The notes: generated by a model not told the origin, from the letters alone. 64,000 nt of DNA from Saprospiraceae bacterium (GCA_016715105.1 JADKBO010000022.1:62001-126000), one strand, 5' to 3'. Counted from the stretch's first letter, positions 8,678-17,916 are shown. Translations and numbers: made by a program.

Positions 8678-10495
8678 TTAGTTTTCATCAAATTGTTCCA
8701 CCACCAAATCGTCAATGATCAATTCTTTGGTGCCATCTGCATTCCACCAAAATAACTTTGCTTTTGTGAAATAATTCTTGGGCAACGCAACATCAAAATA
8801 AATTGCCCTTGCAAGGTTGTCATTCAAAAATCTATAAACTCTGAAGTTGGTGGTTTGCACAACTTGCTCTTCATTCAAAAATTGCACAATCAATTGTGAC
8901 ATTCTCCAAGCCTCCCATTCTTTTTTCTCACACCAATAGTTGGAAATAATCCTCAACCAATCAGCTTGACCATGTGCAATTGGAATTTCATAATGACTTG
9001 TAAATTGTCTTTCAGTATTGATAAATTCTGCGATCGATCCTCCATATTTCTTATCTGCTTTGACCAATAGAGAGTCACTCTGGAAATCATTGGTATAAAT
9101 TTGTTTTACATTTTTTCTGACACCCTCATAAATTTTATCTGTATCATACAATTTGAATACATCTTCAGGAATTGACCACCTTCCGATTACACGTGCCAAA
9201 TACCTCCCAGACATATTATATGCGTCCACCAAACCACCTAAATGCGTTTGATGTGTCCACCAAATATTGTAATAAATACACAATCCTAGGCAGACGACTG
9301 ACAATGCCTTGATGACTTGTGAGAGTTTATTTTTATTTTCAATTATTTGTTGAATCAAAAATGCCATGCCCAAGAATAGGATGGGGTAGGACTGCACCAT
9401 GGCCCTTCCTCCATACCACCATATATCCCAACATAGGACAACATAAGTAGTAACTAATGCATAAAAAGAAACCGCCAGCCAAGATGGGAATTTGTTTCTC
9501 ACCATACCAATGATTCCCAAATAGGAGAAGACCATGATGGGCGTGTAAATGAGCCATCCTGATCTAAAACTAAACAAATAGTCCTTGAAATAAGGGCTCA
9601 GCCACGAAAACCCTTGATCTTGGTAAGCATAAATCAACCATTCTTGACCTGCATACCGGTAATAAGCCAATTGCAAAAAAAGCACAATAAAGCCCAGTCC
9701 CGCAGCTGCTATTAATTGCATTTTTTGTTGCCATAAAAATTTAATCCTTTCTTTGATGTCAATGATTGATATTCCCTTCATTCCCCAAAATATGGGTATT
9801 ATTACGGCAATCAGTTCAGTTGGTCTTGTCAATCCGCACAAGCCAACAATAAATCCTATCCACAAGGCTATTTTCAACCTTGGGTTTTCATAATATTGGA
9901 TGCTGGCATGAATCAAAAGACAATACCAAGTGAAGAGCCAATTGTGAGACATGGCACCGTCCAAAGCAGTGAAGTTGAGATAATTGGTTGCCAAAACCAA
10001 GGTAATCAAGGAAATAGACGTGGTTTTATCAGAGAAAAACCTCAGCAATATCAATCTCAAATACCAAAGCCCAATAAAACACATCAGCAAACTGCCGCAC
10101 TGAATTGCAAACTGATAGGGAATCGAAAAACCATCAGCTTCATATCCCAAAAGCGGAGCAGAAACATGGGCCAACAAGAAAAATGGCAAATATTGCAAAG
10201 CTTGGCCGCAGGTATATTTCATGATGTTATGCCCCGATCGATGTTTGAAATACTGGTAGGCCGAAGAAGACGGACTGTATTTTGTCATGATCGTGTCAGA
10301 AAAAGACATGATTTTTACATCCTTATAAATGAAAATAGCAGGCAGATACCAGTAGTATCCTGAAACATCCCAGCTAATAGTGGCTTCACTACCCGTTTTT
10401 TGAAATTTAGGATAATAAAAGAAGGAAACCAAAAAGATGAAAAGAGATAATAAATAAACTATTTTCTTAGAATACATTGGAGAATTGGATTGCAT
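8678..10495 (-). CDS. Multi-spanning membrane protein, GT-C-like (copy 2 of a duplicate)
   Basis: 605 residues, the near-duplicate of the protein at 5764-7572: same start (MQSNSPMYSKK against MQTNSAMCSKK), same membrane pattern, same RYAGQEWLIYAYQDQGFSW loop and same C-terminal DLVVEQF. Differences are concentrated around residues 140-290 and in the soluble tail. No insertion-sequence remnants flank it. Both copies are intact full-length frames, so neither looks like a decaying duplicate. Likely role as for copy 1: an inner-membrane GT-C-like enzyme or other envelope protein, not provable from sequence. Confidence 0.65.
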   Translation of the reverse strand: MQSNSPMYSKKIVYLLSLFIFLVSFFYYPKFQKTGSEATISWDVSGYYWYLPAIFIYKDVKIMSFSDTIMTKYSPSSSAYQYFKHRSGHNIMKYTCGQALQYLPFFLLAHVSAPLLGYEADGFSIPYQFAIQCGSLLMCFIGLWYLRLILLRFFSDKTTSISLITLVLATNYLNFTALDGAMSHNWLFTWYCLLIHASIQYYENPRLKIALWIGFIVGLCGLTRPTELIAVIIPIFWGMKGISIIDIKERIKFLWQQKMQLIAAAGLGFIVLFLQLAYYRYAGQEWLIYAYQDQGFSWLSPYFKDYLFSFRSGWLIYTPIMVFSYLGIIGMVRNKFPSWLAVSFYALVTTYVVLCWDIWWYGGRAMVQSYPILFLGMAFLIQQIIENKNKLSQVIKALSVVCLGLCIYYNIWWTHQTHLGGLVDAYNMSGRYLARVIGRWSIPEDVFKLYDTDKIYEGVRKNVKQIYTNDFQSDSLLVKADKKYGGSIAEFINTERQFTSHYEIPIAHGQADWLRIISNYWCEKKEWEAWRMSQLIVQFLNEEQVVQTTNFRVYRFLNDNLARAIYFDVALPKNYFTKAKLFWWNADGTKELIIDDLVVEQFDEN

Positions 10496-10582
10496 GTCGA
10501 AAGATAATGGATGTCAATCTTTCTAGGATCAATATGCTTTATAATTTTCATAAAACCTTTGATGCTTTATATCATAAAAGTA
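10496..10582. repeat. Duplicated leader region, copy 2
   Basis: Counterpart of 7573-7660; begins GTCGAAAGATAA and carries CAATATGCTTTATAATTTTC. Similarity fades after about 10580. Confidence 0.7.
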
Positions 10583-10623
10583 ACGGCCTTACATGAAAAG
10601 CAATAAATTCGTACTTATTTGTC

Positions 10624-11210
10624 CTATAGTATTCGGTACTTGAATGTAATGTTTTCATCCTGCCATATTTCTTGAGGTGAAACGTAGCTATCATTGATTT
10701 TGAATAAGTACCCCGACTTCGCATAGCAATCTCTCACCAATTCGCTGCAGATATAATTCCTGTTTTTTCCCGTTTACCAATTTTAAACAATATCCTCAAC
10801 ATGATTCTGATGATTTCCCAATTGTCATATGGGCGAGATAATTCATCTAAGCCAAAACTGATTGCTTTTTTGTGTTCTTCGTCTGTGAGTTCAAATGTCA
10901 AGTTGGTAATGACCATTTGACCTTTGTATGGCCGGTCTTTTTTGTAATCTCTCAAATACTTTGAAAGTGGAATCAGTCGGATGCCGATATATGGTTCTGC
11001 TTCGAGTAAAAGCACCCTGCCGAGTTCTTCATCTTTATAAATAATACCGACGTGGCTCCAAACACTATTTGTCAGTTTTTGAATGATTCCTGAAAACAAA
11101 TAGGATCCACTACAAAAAACAATTTGACCCGTTTTGAGATATGGACGAATCTTCTCATAAGGCACCTTTTGGATTTCCTTTATCTGAGCCTTGGTAAGTG
11201 GTTGAGCCAT
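10624..11210 (-). CDS. YiiX/YebB-like (permuted NlpC/P60) hydrolase, one frameshift near the 3' end
   Basis: The open frame ends at 10734, but the protein plainly continues in the next frame: after GII the DNA gives CSELVRDCYAKSGYLFKIND, then SYVSPQEIWQDENITFKYRI and a stop at 10624. The CSEL sequence is the catalytic Cys motif of permuted NlpC/P60 enzymes; the catalytic His is in SVWSHVGI near residue 54, and an acidic residue follows in LLLEAE. One missing T near 10750 (TCTGC for TCTTGC) would explain the break. Full length is about 195 residues, normal for the family. These enzymes cleave amide or ester bonds in peptidoglycan peptides or lipids; the substrate here is unknown. Confidence 0.7.
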
Positions 11211-11288
11211 AAATGATCGAGCATTGTTGTGGTAAAACTAAAAAGTTTGATGGAATAAATGAAATTTGTACTGAAAGCAAACTGAGAT

Positions 11289-12335
11289 TTAGAAATTGAC
11301 CTCTGGATGGAGGCCATTGTTGCCTAGCAACCAACCAACAAATTGGTGGGCAAAATAAGGTGCGAGTGATGAACCCTTGGTCCCTAAGCCATTGAATAAA
11401 TACATGTTTTCATATTGTGGGTGTCTTCCAATGAAAGGTCTCCTTTTTTTTGTGGAAGGCCTGATTCCCGCAATGTGGTCAACAATTTCGTAGGGTACTT
11501 TTAGTATTTCATTGATTTGAGCAGCTATCTGTGATCGACCTAAAGCACTGGGATTCTTATCGGTATAATTTTTTTCATAACCGGACCCGCACCAATACTG
11601 GTCTTTGGTAGGCAAAGGAGTGATGAAAGTTTTATCTCTGAGGCTTTTTTCAAATCCATCGGGAATCTGTATGATCAAAGCTTCTCCTTTTACAGGATCA
11701 AATTCCAGGTAATTGAAGAATGGATTTTGCATGACTTGGTGGCCTTCGCAAAAAATGAGGTTTTCTGTATGGATGTCATCGTATTGAAATGATTGCCCTC
11801 CATTTTTGATTTGTATATTTTGATATTCAAAAACCGTTGATCTGTAAAATCCACTGGAAAGCCAACGAGACTTGCATGTTTCGATCAATTTCTTTAAATC
11901 AACTTGTGAAGACCCTGTAATTTCACCAAAGGCGAAAGGGACATTCACTTGCTCAGCTATTTTACCTGGCGCTGCTTGAGGAGAAATATAATCAGCATAA
12001 GCGGGATCACTGGCCCTACCCAACCAAGCATTCTCTTCACCAATGTTGTGTAAACTTCTGATAATGGGTAACTTACGATGGATGGTAGCTCCAATATTTT
12101 CACTAATCTGAGCATAAGTTTGATCCGCCCACGGTAAAATGGTATCGGCCATCCACGTCTTTACATATTTTCTGCCCGTTACTGGATTGATGGTTCCAGC
12201 GGCAACAATCGAAGAAGAAGTGGCGTGGTCGTCTTCAATGATGAGGAAACTTTTACCTGCTTTTTCTAAAGTTTGAGCGACCATCGTACCGGCAATACCT
12301 TGGCCAATGATCAAAAATTCAACGTGGGTCGACAA
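11289..12335 (-). CDS. FAD-dependent oxidoreductase, D-amino-acid oxidase (DAO) family
   Basis: 348 residues. The N-terminus has the dinucleotide-binding GQGIAG motif (about residues 11-16) after a beta strand, followed by an acidic residue at the end of the second strand (IIEDDH). The C-terminus has GIRPSTKKRRPFIG and a GLGTKGSSLAPYFA sequence, the FAD-contacting part of DAO-type oxidases such as glycine oxidase. The amine or other substrate cannot be told. Its start overlaps the end of the YjbR gene by 17 bases, so the two are cotranscribed with the DUF721 and recF genes upstream, probably by chance of compact packing. Confidence 0.8.
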   Translation of the reverse strand: MSTHVEFLIIGQGIAGTMVAQTLEKAGKSFLIIEDDHATSSSIVAAGTINPVTGRKYVKTWMADTILPWADQTYAQISENIGATIHRKLPIIRSLHNIGEENAWLGRASDPAYADYISPQAAPGKIAEQVNVPFAFGEITGSSQVDLKKLIETCKSRWLSSGFYRSTVFEYQNIQIKNGGQSFQYDDIHTENLIFCEGHQVMQNPFFNYLEFDPVKGEALIIQIPDGFEKSLRDKTFITPLPTKDQYWCGSGYEKNYTDKNPSALGRSQIAAQINEILKVPYEIVDHIAGIRPSTKKRRPFIGRHPQYENMYLFNGLGTKGSSLAPYFAHQFVGWLLGNNGLHPEVNF

Positions 12336-12672
12336 GGGTTTCTTTTATTTTTTTTGAAAGGGATTGAAAGATTAAATCATAAGAGTGATCAATCAATGAC
12401 CTTAAGAATTTGGCCTCAATACCATCATTAAGCAAAACGGTATTCCAATGTTTTTTATTCATGTGGTAACCTGGAAGAACATAATGATGATTTTCGCGCA
12501 ATTCTTCTACTCTTTCAGGATCGCATTTGAGGTTGATACTTCCAGAATTCAATCCCATAAGTCCATAAATTTTACCTCCTACTCTGAAAACAAGTGTGTC
12601 GTCACCAAATGGCATATCTTCAGTAGTATGTGGAAGAGAAAGACAATAATTTCTTACGTATTCAATATCCAT
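12319..12672 (-). CDS. MmcQ/YjbR family protein
   Basis: 117 residues, the usual length. Family sequence is clear: YCLSLPHTTEDMPFGDDT at the start, KIYGLM in the middle, and GYHMNKKHWNTV followed by a C-terminal helical part with LIDHSYDLI. This family has a CyaY-like fold and is often called a DNA-binding protein, though the function is not established. Separated by 7 bases from the DUF721 gene upstream and overlapping the oxidoreductase downstream. Confidence 0.88.
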   Translation of the reverse strand: MDIEYVRNYCLSLPHTTEDMPFGDDTLVFRVGGKIYGLMGLNSGSINLKCDPERVEELRENHHYVLPGYHMNKKHWNTVLLNDGIEAKFLRSLIDHSYDLIFQSLSKKIKETLVDPR

Positions 12673-12679
12673 TTGATCA

Positions 12680-12982
12680 TTATTTTATTCTCAAGTCTGT
12701 GATGATTTCTGAACCCAATGCTTCATTGAGTAAAATGATGAGTTGTTTTTTTTGGCTAAGCAACTCTACTTTCAAAGGAGCAGAAGTTACGTAAATATGC
12801 AATTCTCCCTTTTTTGTGATGTACACTTTCTCTGTATATCTGGAAATGACATCACCCACCATTTGATGATAAATTTCTTCAATGCGTACTGTGCTGATTC
12901 CCCGATGGATGTTGGGATTTTTGGCAAGATACCCCGACAGTGCTGCATCAAGTTTTTTATCTCTTTTTTTAATGATATTCAT
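12680..12982 (-). CDS. DUF721 (DciA-like) protein
   Basis: 100 residues. The C-terminal part, ELHIYVTSAPLKVELLSQ followed by a hydrophobic helix and LGSEIITDLRIK, is the typical DUF721 pattern (strand, LxxELxxxK, LN, strand). DciA proteins load the replicative helicase in many bacteria; in Bacteroidota the small DUF721 protein next to recF is a common arrangement. Helicase-loading is an inference from the family. It lies 17 bases downstream of recF in the same direction. Confidence 0.8.
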   Translation of the reverse strand: MNIIKKRDKKLDAALSGYLAKNPNIHRGISTVRIEEIYHQMVGDVISRYTEKVYITKKGELHIYVTSAPLKVELLSQKKQLIILLNEALGSEIITDLRIK

Positions 12983-12999
12983 CTGAAGGGCAATTTAAA

Positions 13000-14070
13000 C
13001 TACAAGATATGTATTTTTTTATAATTGACAAGTCTCCCATCTAGCAAAGCAGGAACCTTATCCTCATCTGTATCTGTAATGAAAACTTGACCAAATTCTG
13101 CGGAAGTCACTATGGATAACAAATGATCAACCCTGGTAGGATCAAGCTTATCAAAAATATCATCCAACAACAACAAGGGGCTTTTTCCAGAGTATAATTT
13201 TAGCAAGTCATATTGCGCCAATTTGATGGCTAAAATGAAAGATTTGATCTGTCCTTGTGAAGCAAAATCTTTAATTTTTTCACCATCAAGCATCATTTTG
13301 ATGTCGTCTTTATGAATGCCACCATTTGTACGCCCTGTGATGAGATCTTTGTCTAAATTCTTTTTTGAAAGTTCTGCAAAAGAAGTTGTCTCTAAATCAG
13401 AATCATACAAGAGGTCTGCCGATTCTTTGCCGCCACATATGATTTCAAAGTGGGTTTGGAAAATAGGTTTGAGGGACAAAATGAATCGCTGACGTTGAGC
13501 TGCAAGGTAGCTTGCTGGTTTTTCCATCTGTTGAGTGATGGTTTCAAGCAGTACCAAATTTTGCCTTCGTTCTTCCAAAAATGATTTCAACAAAGCATTA
13601 CGTTGTTTGAGCAGCCTGTTGTAAAGTAAAAGCTCATTGAGGTATTGTTGGTCGTACTGGACAATGGTATTGTTGATAAAAATTCTTCTGTTCTCTCCCA
13701 GAAGTAATAAATTATGAATATCATCTGGCGCCATTACCACAATAGGGTGGGTACCAACATATTCTGTCATTCTTTCGAAAGCAATTCCGTTGACAGCTAT
13801 TTCCTTCAATTTGGGTTGTTGTACTTTCACCACCACATTGACCTCATCGATGATGGCATCTAATCTGAAAAAATTACTTTCATGATGATTGACCAGTTTG
13901 TCTGATGTCGAAAAGTAACTTTTACCCATACAAACATAATAGATGGCATCAACCAAATTGGTTTTGCCCATTCCATTTAAGCCAACAATAGCATTGACTT
14001 TATCATCAAACTGAAACTGCCCAGTTTGATAATTTTTGTAATTAGTAAGTTTTATGGATTTTACAAACAC
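13000..14070 (-). CDS. recF: DNA replication and repair protein RecF
   Basis: 356 residues, normal for RecF. The N-terminus MFVKSIKLTNYKNY is typical; Walker A is GLNGMGKT at residues 30-37, the signature is in DFASQGQIKSFILAIKLAQ, and Walker B with the D-loop is LLLLDDIFDKLD near residue 300. RecF is an SMC-like ATPase that works with RecO and RecR to load RecA at single-strand gaps. First gene of a leftward run with DUF721, YjbR and the FAD oxidoreductase. Confidence 0.95.
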   Translation of the reverse strand: MFVKSIKLTNYKNYQTGQFQFDDKVNAIVGLNGMGKTNLVDAIYYVCMGKSYFSTSDKLVNHHESNFFRLDAIIDEVNVVVKVQQPKLKEIAVNGIAFERMTEYVGTHPIVVMAPDDIHNLLLLGENRRIFINNTIVQYDQQYLNELLLYNRLLKQRNALLKSFLEERRQNLVLLETITQQMEKPASYLAAQRQRFILSLKPIFQTHFEIICGGKESADLLYDSDLETTSFAELSKKNLDKDLITGRTNGGIHKDDIKMMLDGEKIKDFASQGQIKSFILAIKLAQYDLLKLYSGKSPLLLLDDIFDKLDPTRVDHLLSIVTSAEFGQVFITDTDEDKVPALLDGRLVNYKKIHIL

Positions 14071-14561
14071 GGCCCAAATTTATGAAATTTTGAAGAGCAT
14101 TCAACATCATTTAAATGGAATTCAAAAGATTTCCAATACCAATTACTATTAATTCAAATGATAAAGATTCAAACATGACCTATCTATACTTGTTGTTCCA
14201 CTGCACATTCGAGCTGTGAAGCCAAGGCGTGCCTTGGCTCAACTCAATCCTTTTATTTTGTTTGCATGTCAAACATGAGGGGCATTCACATTTCACATCT
14301 CACCTCACATTCCAGCCGCGAAAAAGGGGGCGGGGGGGGGGGGGGCAAACCATTCACCATTCACCATTTACCATTTACTCACTCATTACACCCACACAAT
14401 TCACCATTATCTCAAACTTCGGCATGACATTTCTATACTATTTTGATAACTTTGTGCGCTATATCAAACGAAATATATGAGTAGAACACTTGAAAGTATG
14501 AACAATCAAGATTGAAATTATATTTCAAAATGGTATGAATTAAAATCCACCAATAAAGTAG
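14071..14561. repeat. Repeat-rich intergenic region
   Basis: 491 bases without a gene, between divergent recF and gldA. Contents in order: a perfect inverted repeat AGCCAAGGC-GT-GCCTTGGCT (14220-14239); a stretch of CACATTTCACATCTCACCTC-like simple sequence (14286-14311); a run of five G, one C and fourteen G (14326-14345); and CATTCACCATT-type short repeats (14350-14408). The CATTTCACATCTCAC unit also occurs, reverse complemented, downstream of metY (62056-62110). Confidence 0.75.
14448..14455 (+). promoter_or_regulatory. Candidate -7 element (TAACTTTG) upstream of gldA
   Basis: Matches the Bacteroidota -7 consensus TAnnTTTG. No good -33 TTTG is placed 19-21 bases upstream, and the leader to the gldA start would be about 100 bases, so support is modest. 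Confidence 0.35.
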
Positions 14562-15491
14562 ATGTCTGTAGTTTTATCTGGAGTAAGCAAAATATACGGT
14601 AAACAAAAAGCAGTAGACAATATCAGTTTTACTGTCGGAAAAGGAGAAATCCTTGGTTTTTTGGGCCCAAATGGGGCTGGAAAGTCTACCACCATGAAAA
14701 TGATAACAGGGTATCTCAAACAAGATGCCGGCAACATAGAAGTAATGGGGCTACCAGTTTCACATCATGAAACTGAAAGTAAAAAACACATTGGGTATCT
14801 TTCAGAATCCAATCCTTTGTACAAGGAAATGTATGTACGCGAATATTTACAATTCAATGCCCAAATCCATCAAATTTCCAAACCAAAAAGTAGAATAGAT
14901 TACTTACTGGAGTCAACTGGTTTGATCAAGGAGGCAAATAAAATCATAGGTACACTTTCAAAAGGGTATCAGCAAAGAGTTGGTTTGGCTCAAGCATTGA
15001 TTCACGATCCTGAAGTATTGATTTTGGACGAACCCACTTCTGGATTGGACATGAATCAATTGGTAGGAATAAGGGCATTGATCAAATCTATGCAGGCAGA
15101 AAAGACCATCATTTTCTCCACTCACATCATGCAAGAAGTGCAAGCACTTTGTTCTAGAGTCATCATCATCAACGACGGTCAACTCATTGCTGACGACCCA
15201 ATTGAGCAACTTCAAGCCAGGATTTCTGGCGATCAGATTCTGCACTTGGAGCTTGCTAATTTGTCGGCAAAAACCCCTGATTTTAGTGCAATTCCAGGTG
15301 TATTGGGAGTCGAGAGACAAGGTAACTTATTGGTTATTTCTTTTGATAAAAACACCGATATCCGTCCAGCTATATTCCATTTTGCAGTCAAACATGAATT
15401 GGTGATCGTGGGCATGCAAATGATTACTAGAGATGTAGCCCAAATATTTCAACAACTCACAAAAAAGCAAGGAGATGGGAGCAATCTATAG
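14562..15491 (+). CDS. gldA: Gliding-motility ABC transporter ATP-binding protein GldA
   Basis: 309 residues. Walker A GPNGAGKST at 35-43, ABC signature LSKGYQQR near residue 130, Walker B LILDEPTSGLD near 155, and the switch His in IFSTHIMQE near 188. The C-terminal ~85 residues form the extra domain of GldA. In Flavobacterium johnsoniae GldA, GldF and GldG form an ABC transporter needed for gliding. The next two genes encode the permease and the GldG partner, which fixes the assignment. gldF starts inside the last 17 bases of gldA. Confidence 0.92.
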   Translation: MSVVLSGVSKIYGKQKAVDNISFTVGKGEILGFLGPNGAGKSTTMKMITGYLKQDAGNIEVMGLPVSHHETESKKHIGYLSESNPLYKEMYVREYLQFNAQIHQISKPKSRIDYLLESTGLIKEANKIIGTLSKGYQQRVGLAQALIHDPEVLILDEPTSGLDMNQLVGIRALIKSMQAEKTIIFSTHIMQEVQALCSRVIIINDGQLIADDPIEQLQARISGDQILHLELANLSAKTPDFSAIPGVLGVERQGNLLVISFDKNTDIRPAIFHFAVKHELVIVGMQMITRDVAQIFQQLTKKQGDGSNL

Positions 15492-16206
15492 GAAGGAAAT
15501 AACGGCTTTTTTTAGTTCATTGACGGGATATATTGTCATTGGAGTGTTTTTGGTAATTCTGGGTTTATTCATGTTCATTTTTCCAGATACCAGTTTATTG
15601 GAATATGATTATGCAACCATGGACCAACTTTTTTCCATTGCTCCATTGGTCTTTTTGTTTTTAATTCCAGCAGTAACCATGCGTTCATTTGCGGAGGAGA
15701 AACAAAGGGGGACATTAGAATATTTGTATACCAAACCCATCAAAGGTTGGCAAATCATGTGGGGCAAATATTTGGCTAATTTGACCCTAGTTTTGATTGC
15801 TTTACTTCCCACTTTATTATATTATTATAGTGTATATCAATTGGGTTCGCCTCAAGGCAATTTGGATACTGGGGCTATTTTGGGCTCTTACATTGGCTTG
15901 TTCTTTTTAGTAGGTGCCTTCGTAGCTATCGGAATGTTTGCTTCGGCTATTTCAGACAATCAGATTGTTGGATTTATATTAGGAACGTTGATATGTTTCA
16001 TTGTTCATTGGGCTTTTTTGTATTTAGCAAATTTACCTCTTTGGGGAGTTGATGTGAGCAATTTTATTCAATCTCTTGGGCTCAACTCGCATTATGCTTC
16101 CATAAGCAAAGGAGCTTTAGACTCGAGAGACATCGTATATTTTATCAGTGTAATTCTAGGATTTATCTGGCTTACACAATGGACCATAGAAAAGGAGCGA
16201 GGTTAA
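15475..16206 (+). CDS. gldF: Gliding-motility ABC transporter permease subunit GldF
   Basis: 243 residues with six membrane segments. The short N-terminal cytoplasmic piece is followed by a membrane segment (about 18-38), then after a second one the coupling-helix sequence RSFAEEKQRGTLEYLYTKPI that is diagnostic of GldF/NatB-type permeases. Overlaps gldA by 17 bases and is one base from gldG, so the three are a translationally packed operon. Partner of GldA in the inner membrane. Confidence 0.92.
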   Translation: MGAIYRKEITAFFSSLTGYIVIGVFLVILGLFMFIFPDTSLLEYDYATMDQLFSIAPLVFLFLIPAVTMRSFAEEKQRGTLEYLYTKPIKGWQIMWGKYLANLTLVLIALLPTLLYYYSVYQLGSPQGNLDTGAILGSYIGLFFLVGAFVAIGMFASAISDNQIVGFILGTLICFIVHWAFLYLANLPLWGVDVSNFIQSLGLNSHYASISKGALDSRDIVYFISVILGFIWLTQWTIEKERG

Positions 16207-16207
16207 T

Positions 16208-17905
16208 ATGGCAGCACAGAAAGACATTTTTTCAAACAAATTTATATGGTTATTGGCCATCCTCATTTTGGTCAATGTATTGTCCTCTTATGTGAATGGA
16301 TACATTGATTTGACGGGAGATAAACGTTTTACCCTCACTGGACCGACCAAAAATTTGGTAGCTCAGGTGGATGAAGTCATCTATGCCAAATTGTATATGG
16401 ATGGTGATTTTCCTGCTGGCCTCGATCAGCTCAGACAATCGGCTGTTGATATGTTGAGAGATTATAAAAAGATCAACAATAATATCGTTTTTGAAGTTGA
16501 GGACCCCACAGCAGGTTCTTCAGACCAAATCAACGAACGGTATCAGCAATTGACCAAAGAAGGACTGGCACCAACCTCTCTCAAGGTATTTGATGGGAAA
16601 GAATACGTGCAAAAAGTAATATTTCCTTACGTGTCTTTTCAAATAGGTCAGCGAAAAGTAGTGGTAAACTTATTGGAACCGCAGCAAGCTGGTCAGGATG
16701 AACAAGAAATATTGGCCAATAGCGTCTCACTTTTGGAATATAAATTTAGCAATGCCATCCAAAAATTGTTGCTGGAAAGAAAGATGAATATTGTGTTTTC
16801 TGCTGGACAAGACGAATTGCCGGCTCAAAATACCATCATGTTGGAGCGGGAGTTGCGCAGATTTTATAATACTGGCCGCATTGTTTTGGATTCTGTAGTA
16901 AAGTTGGACGCTGAGATTGATTTGCTAATTGTCAACGCCCCTAAAAGCCCATTTTCTCAACAAAATCAATTCAAAATTGATCAATATTTGATGAATGGAG
17001 GTAAGATTTTGTGGTTGATTGAGAAACTTCAAGTGGATTTGGATAGCATCAATAAATATGAATTTTACATTCCTAAAGATGTCATTTCTGGAACCGAGGA
17101 TTTATTATTTAGATATGGTGCCCGCGTAATGCCCAATTTGATCATGGATTTGGAATGCAGTCAGATACCTCAAATCATTGGCATGAGTGGCGATAAACCT
17201 CAGACTGCAATGTTTCCATGGCCCTATCATCCACTTATTGCGGCTAAGTCAGAACATCCCATCGTCAAAAATATTGATCGGGTAAGTATGTTTTATCCAG
17301 CGCAAATTGACACTGTAAAGACAGCTACTCCAATTACTAAAACCATTTTACTTACCAGCTCAGATTACAGTAAGGTGCAGTTCAACCCAGTAAGACTTAC
17401 ATTCGAAATATTAAAGACTCCTTTCCAACCTGAATTTTTCGATCAAAAAAATATTCCTGTTGCAGTTTTGCTAGAAGGTGAATTTGAGTCCCTTTTCAAA
17501 AATAGAGTGAGCGCAGAGTTTGCAGAGAGTCTCAAAAATAGCAAAATGCAGTTTGTGGAAAAAAGCACACCAACTAAACAAATTGTAGTGAGTGATGCAG
17601 ATTTTGCCAAAAACCTGATCAATCCCCGCACCGGAGATCCAGAACAATTGGGTTTTAATAAATGGGATATCAAATACTATAAGGGTAATAATGATTTTAT
17701 ACTCAATTGTATTGAATATTTATTAGATGAAAATCAAATCCTTACCGCTCGATCAAAAGAGTTGAAGTTGAGGCCACTGGACACAGTAAAAGTTGACCAA
17801 GAAAAAACGTTTTGGCAAGTACTCAATGTCTTGACACCATTGGTATTGCTTGCTGCTTTTGGACTCATATTCAATTATATCAGGAGAAAAAAATACATCA
17901 TCTAA
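16208..17905 (+). CDS. gldG: Gliding-motility-associated ABC transporter substrate-binding protein GldG
   Basis: 565 residues: an N-terminal membrane segment (about 12-32), a long periplasmic region, and a C-terminal membrane segment ending in a basic tail, RRKKYII. The early sequence GDKRFTLTGPTKNLV and the region around residues 180-270 (SLLEYKFSNAIQKLL; GQDELP; GGKILWLIE) match the GldG/ABC-associated DUF domains. It is the third component of the GldAFG transporter required for gliding in flavobacteria. Starts one base after gldF ends. Confidence 0.92.
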   Translation: MAAQKDIFSNKFIWLLAILILVNVLSSYVNGYIDLTGDKRFTLTGPTKNLVAQVDEVIYAKLYMDGDFPAGLDQLRQSAVDMLRDYKKINNNIVFEVEDPTAGSSDQINERYQQLTKEGLAPTSLKVFDGKEYVQKVIFPYVSFQIGQRKVVVNLLEPQQAGQDEQEILANSVSLLEYKFSNAIQKLLLERKMNIVFSAGQDELPAQNTIMLERELRRFYNTGRIVLDSVVKLDAEIDLLIVNAPKSPFSQQNQFKIDQYLMNGGKILWLIEKLQVDLDSINKYEFYIPKDVISGTEDLLFRYGARVMPNLIMDLECSQIPQIIGMSGDKPQTAMFPWPYHPLIAAKSEHPIVKNIDRVSMFYPAQIDTVKTATPITKTILLTSSDYSKVQFNPVRLTFEILKTPFQPEFFDQKNIPVAVLLEGEFESLFKNRVSAEFAESLKNSKMQFVEKSTPTKQIVVSDADFAKNLINPRTGDPEQLGFNKWDIKYYKGNNDFILNCIEYLLDENQILTARSKELKLRPLDTVKVDQEKTFWQVLNVLTPLVLLAAFGLIFNYIRRKKYII

Positions 17906-17916
17906 TCCTAGCATTT

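Noticed and set aside
9896..10363. 155-residue plus-strand open frame inside the second membrane-protein copy
   Set aside because: Gln/Arg-rich composition and the position opposite an intact membrane gene indicate a shadow.
15609..15812. Small open frame antisense to gldF
   Set aside because: Shadow of a gene with strong family motifs; no independent evidence.
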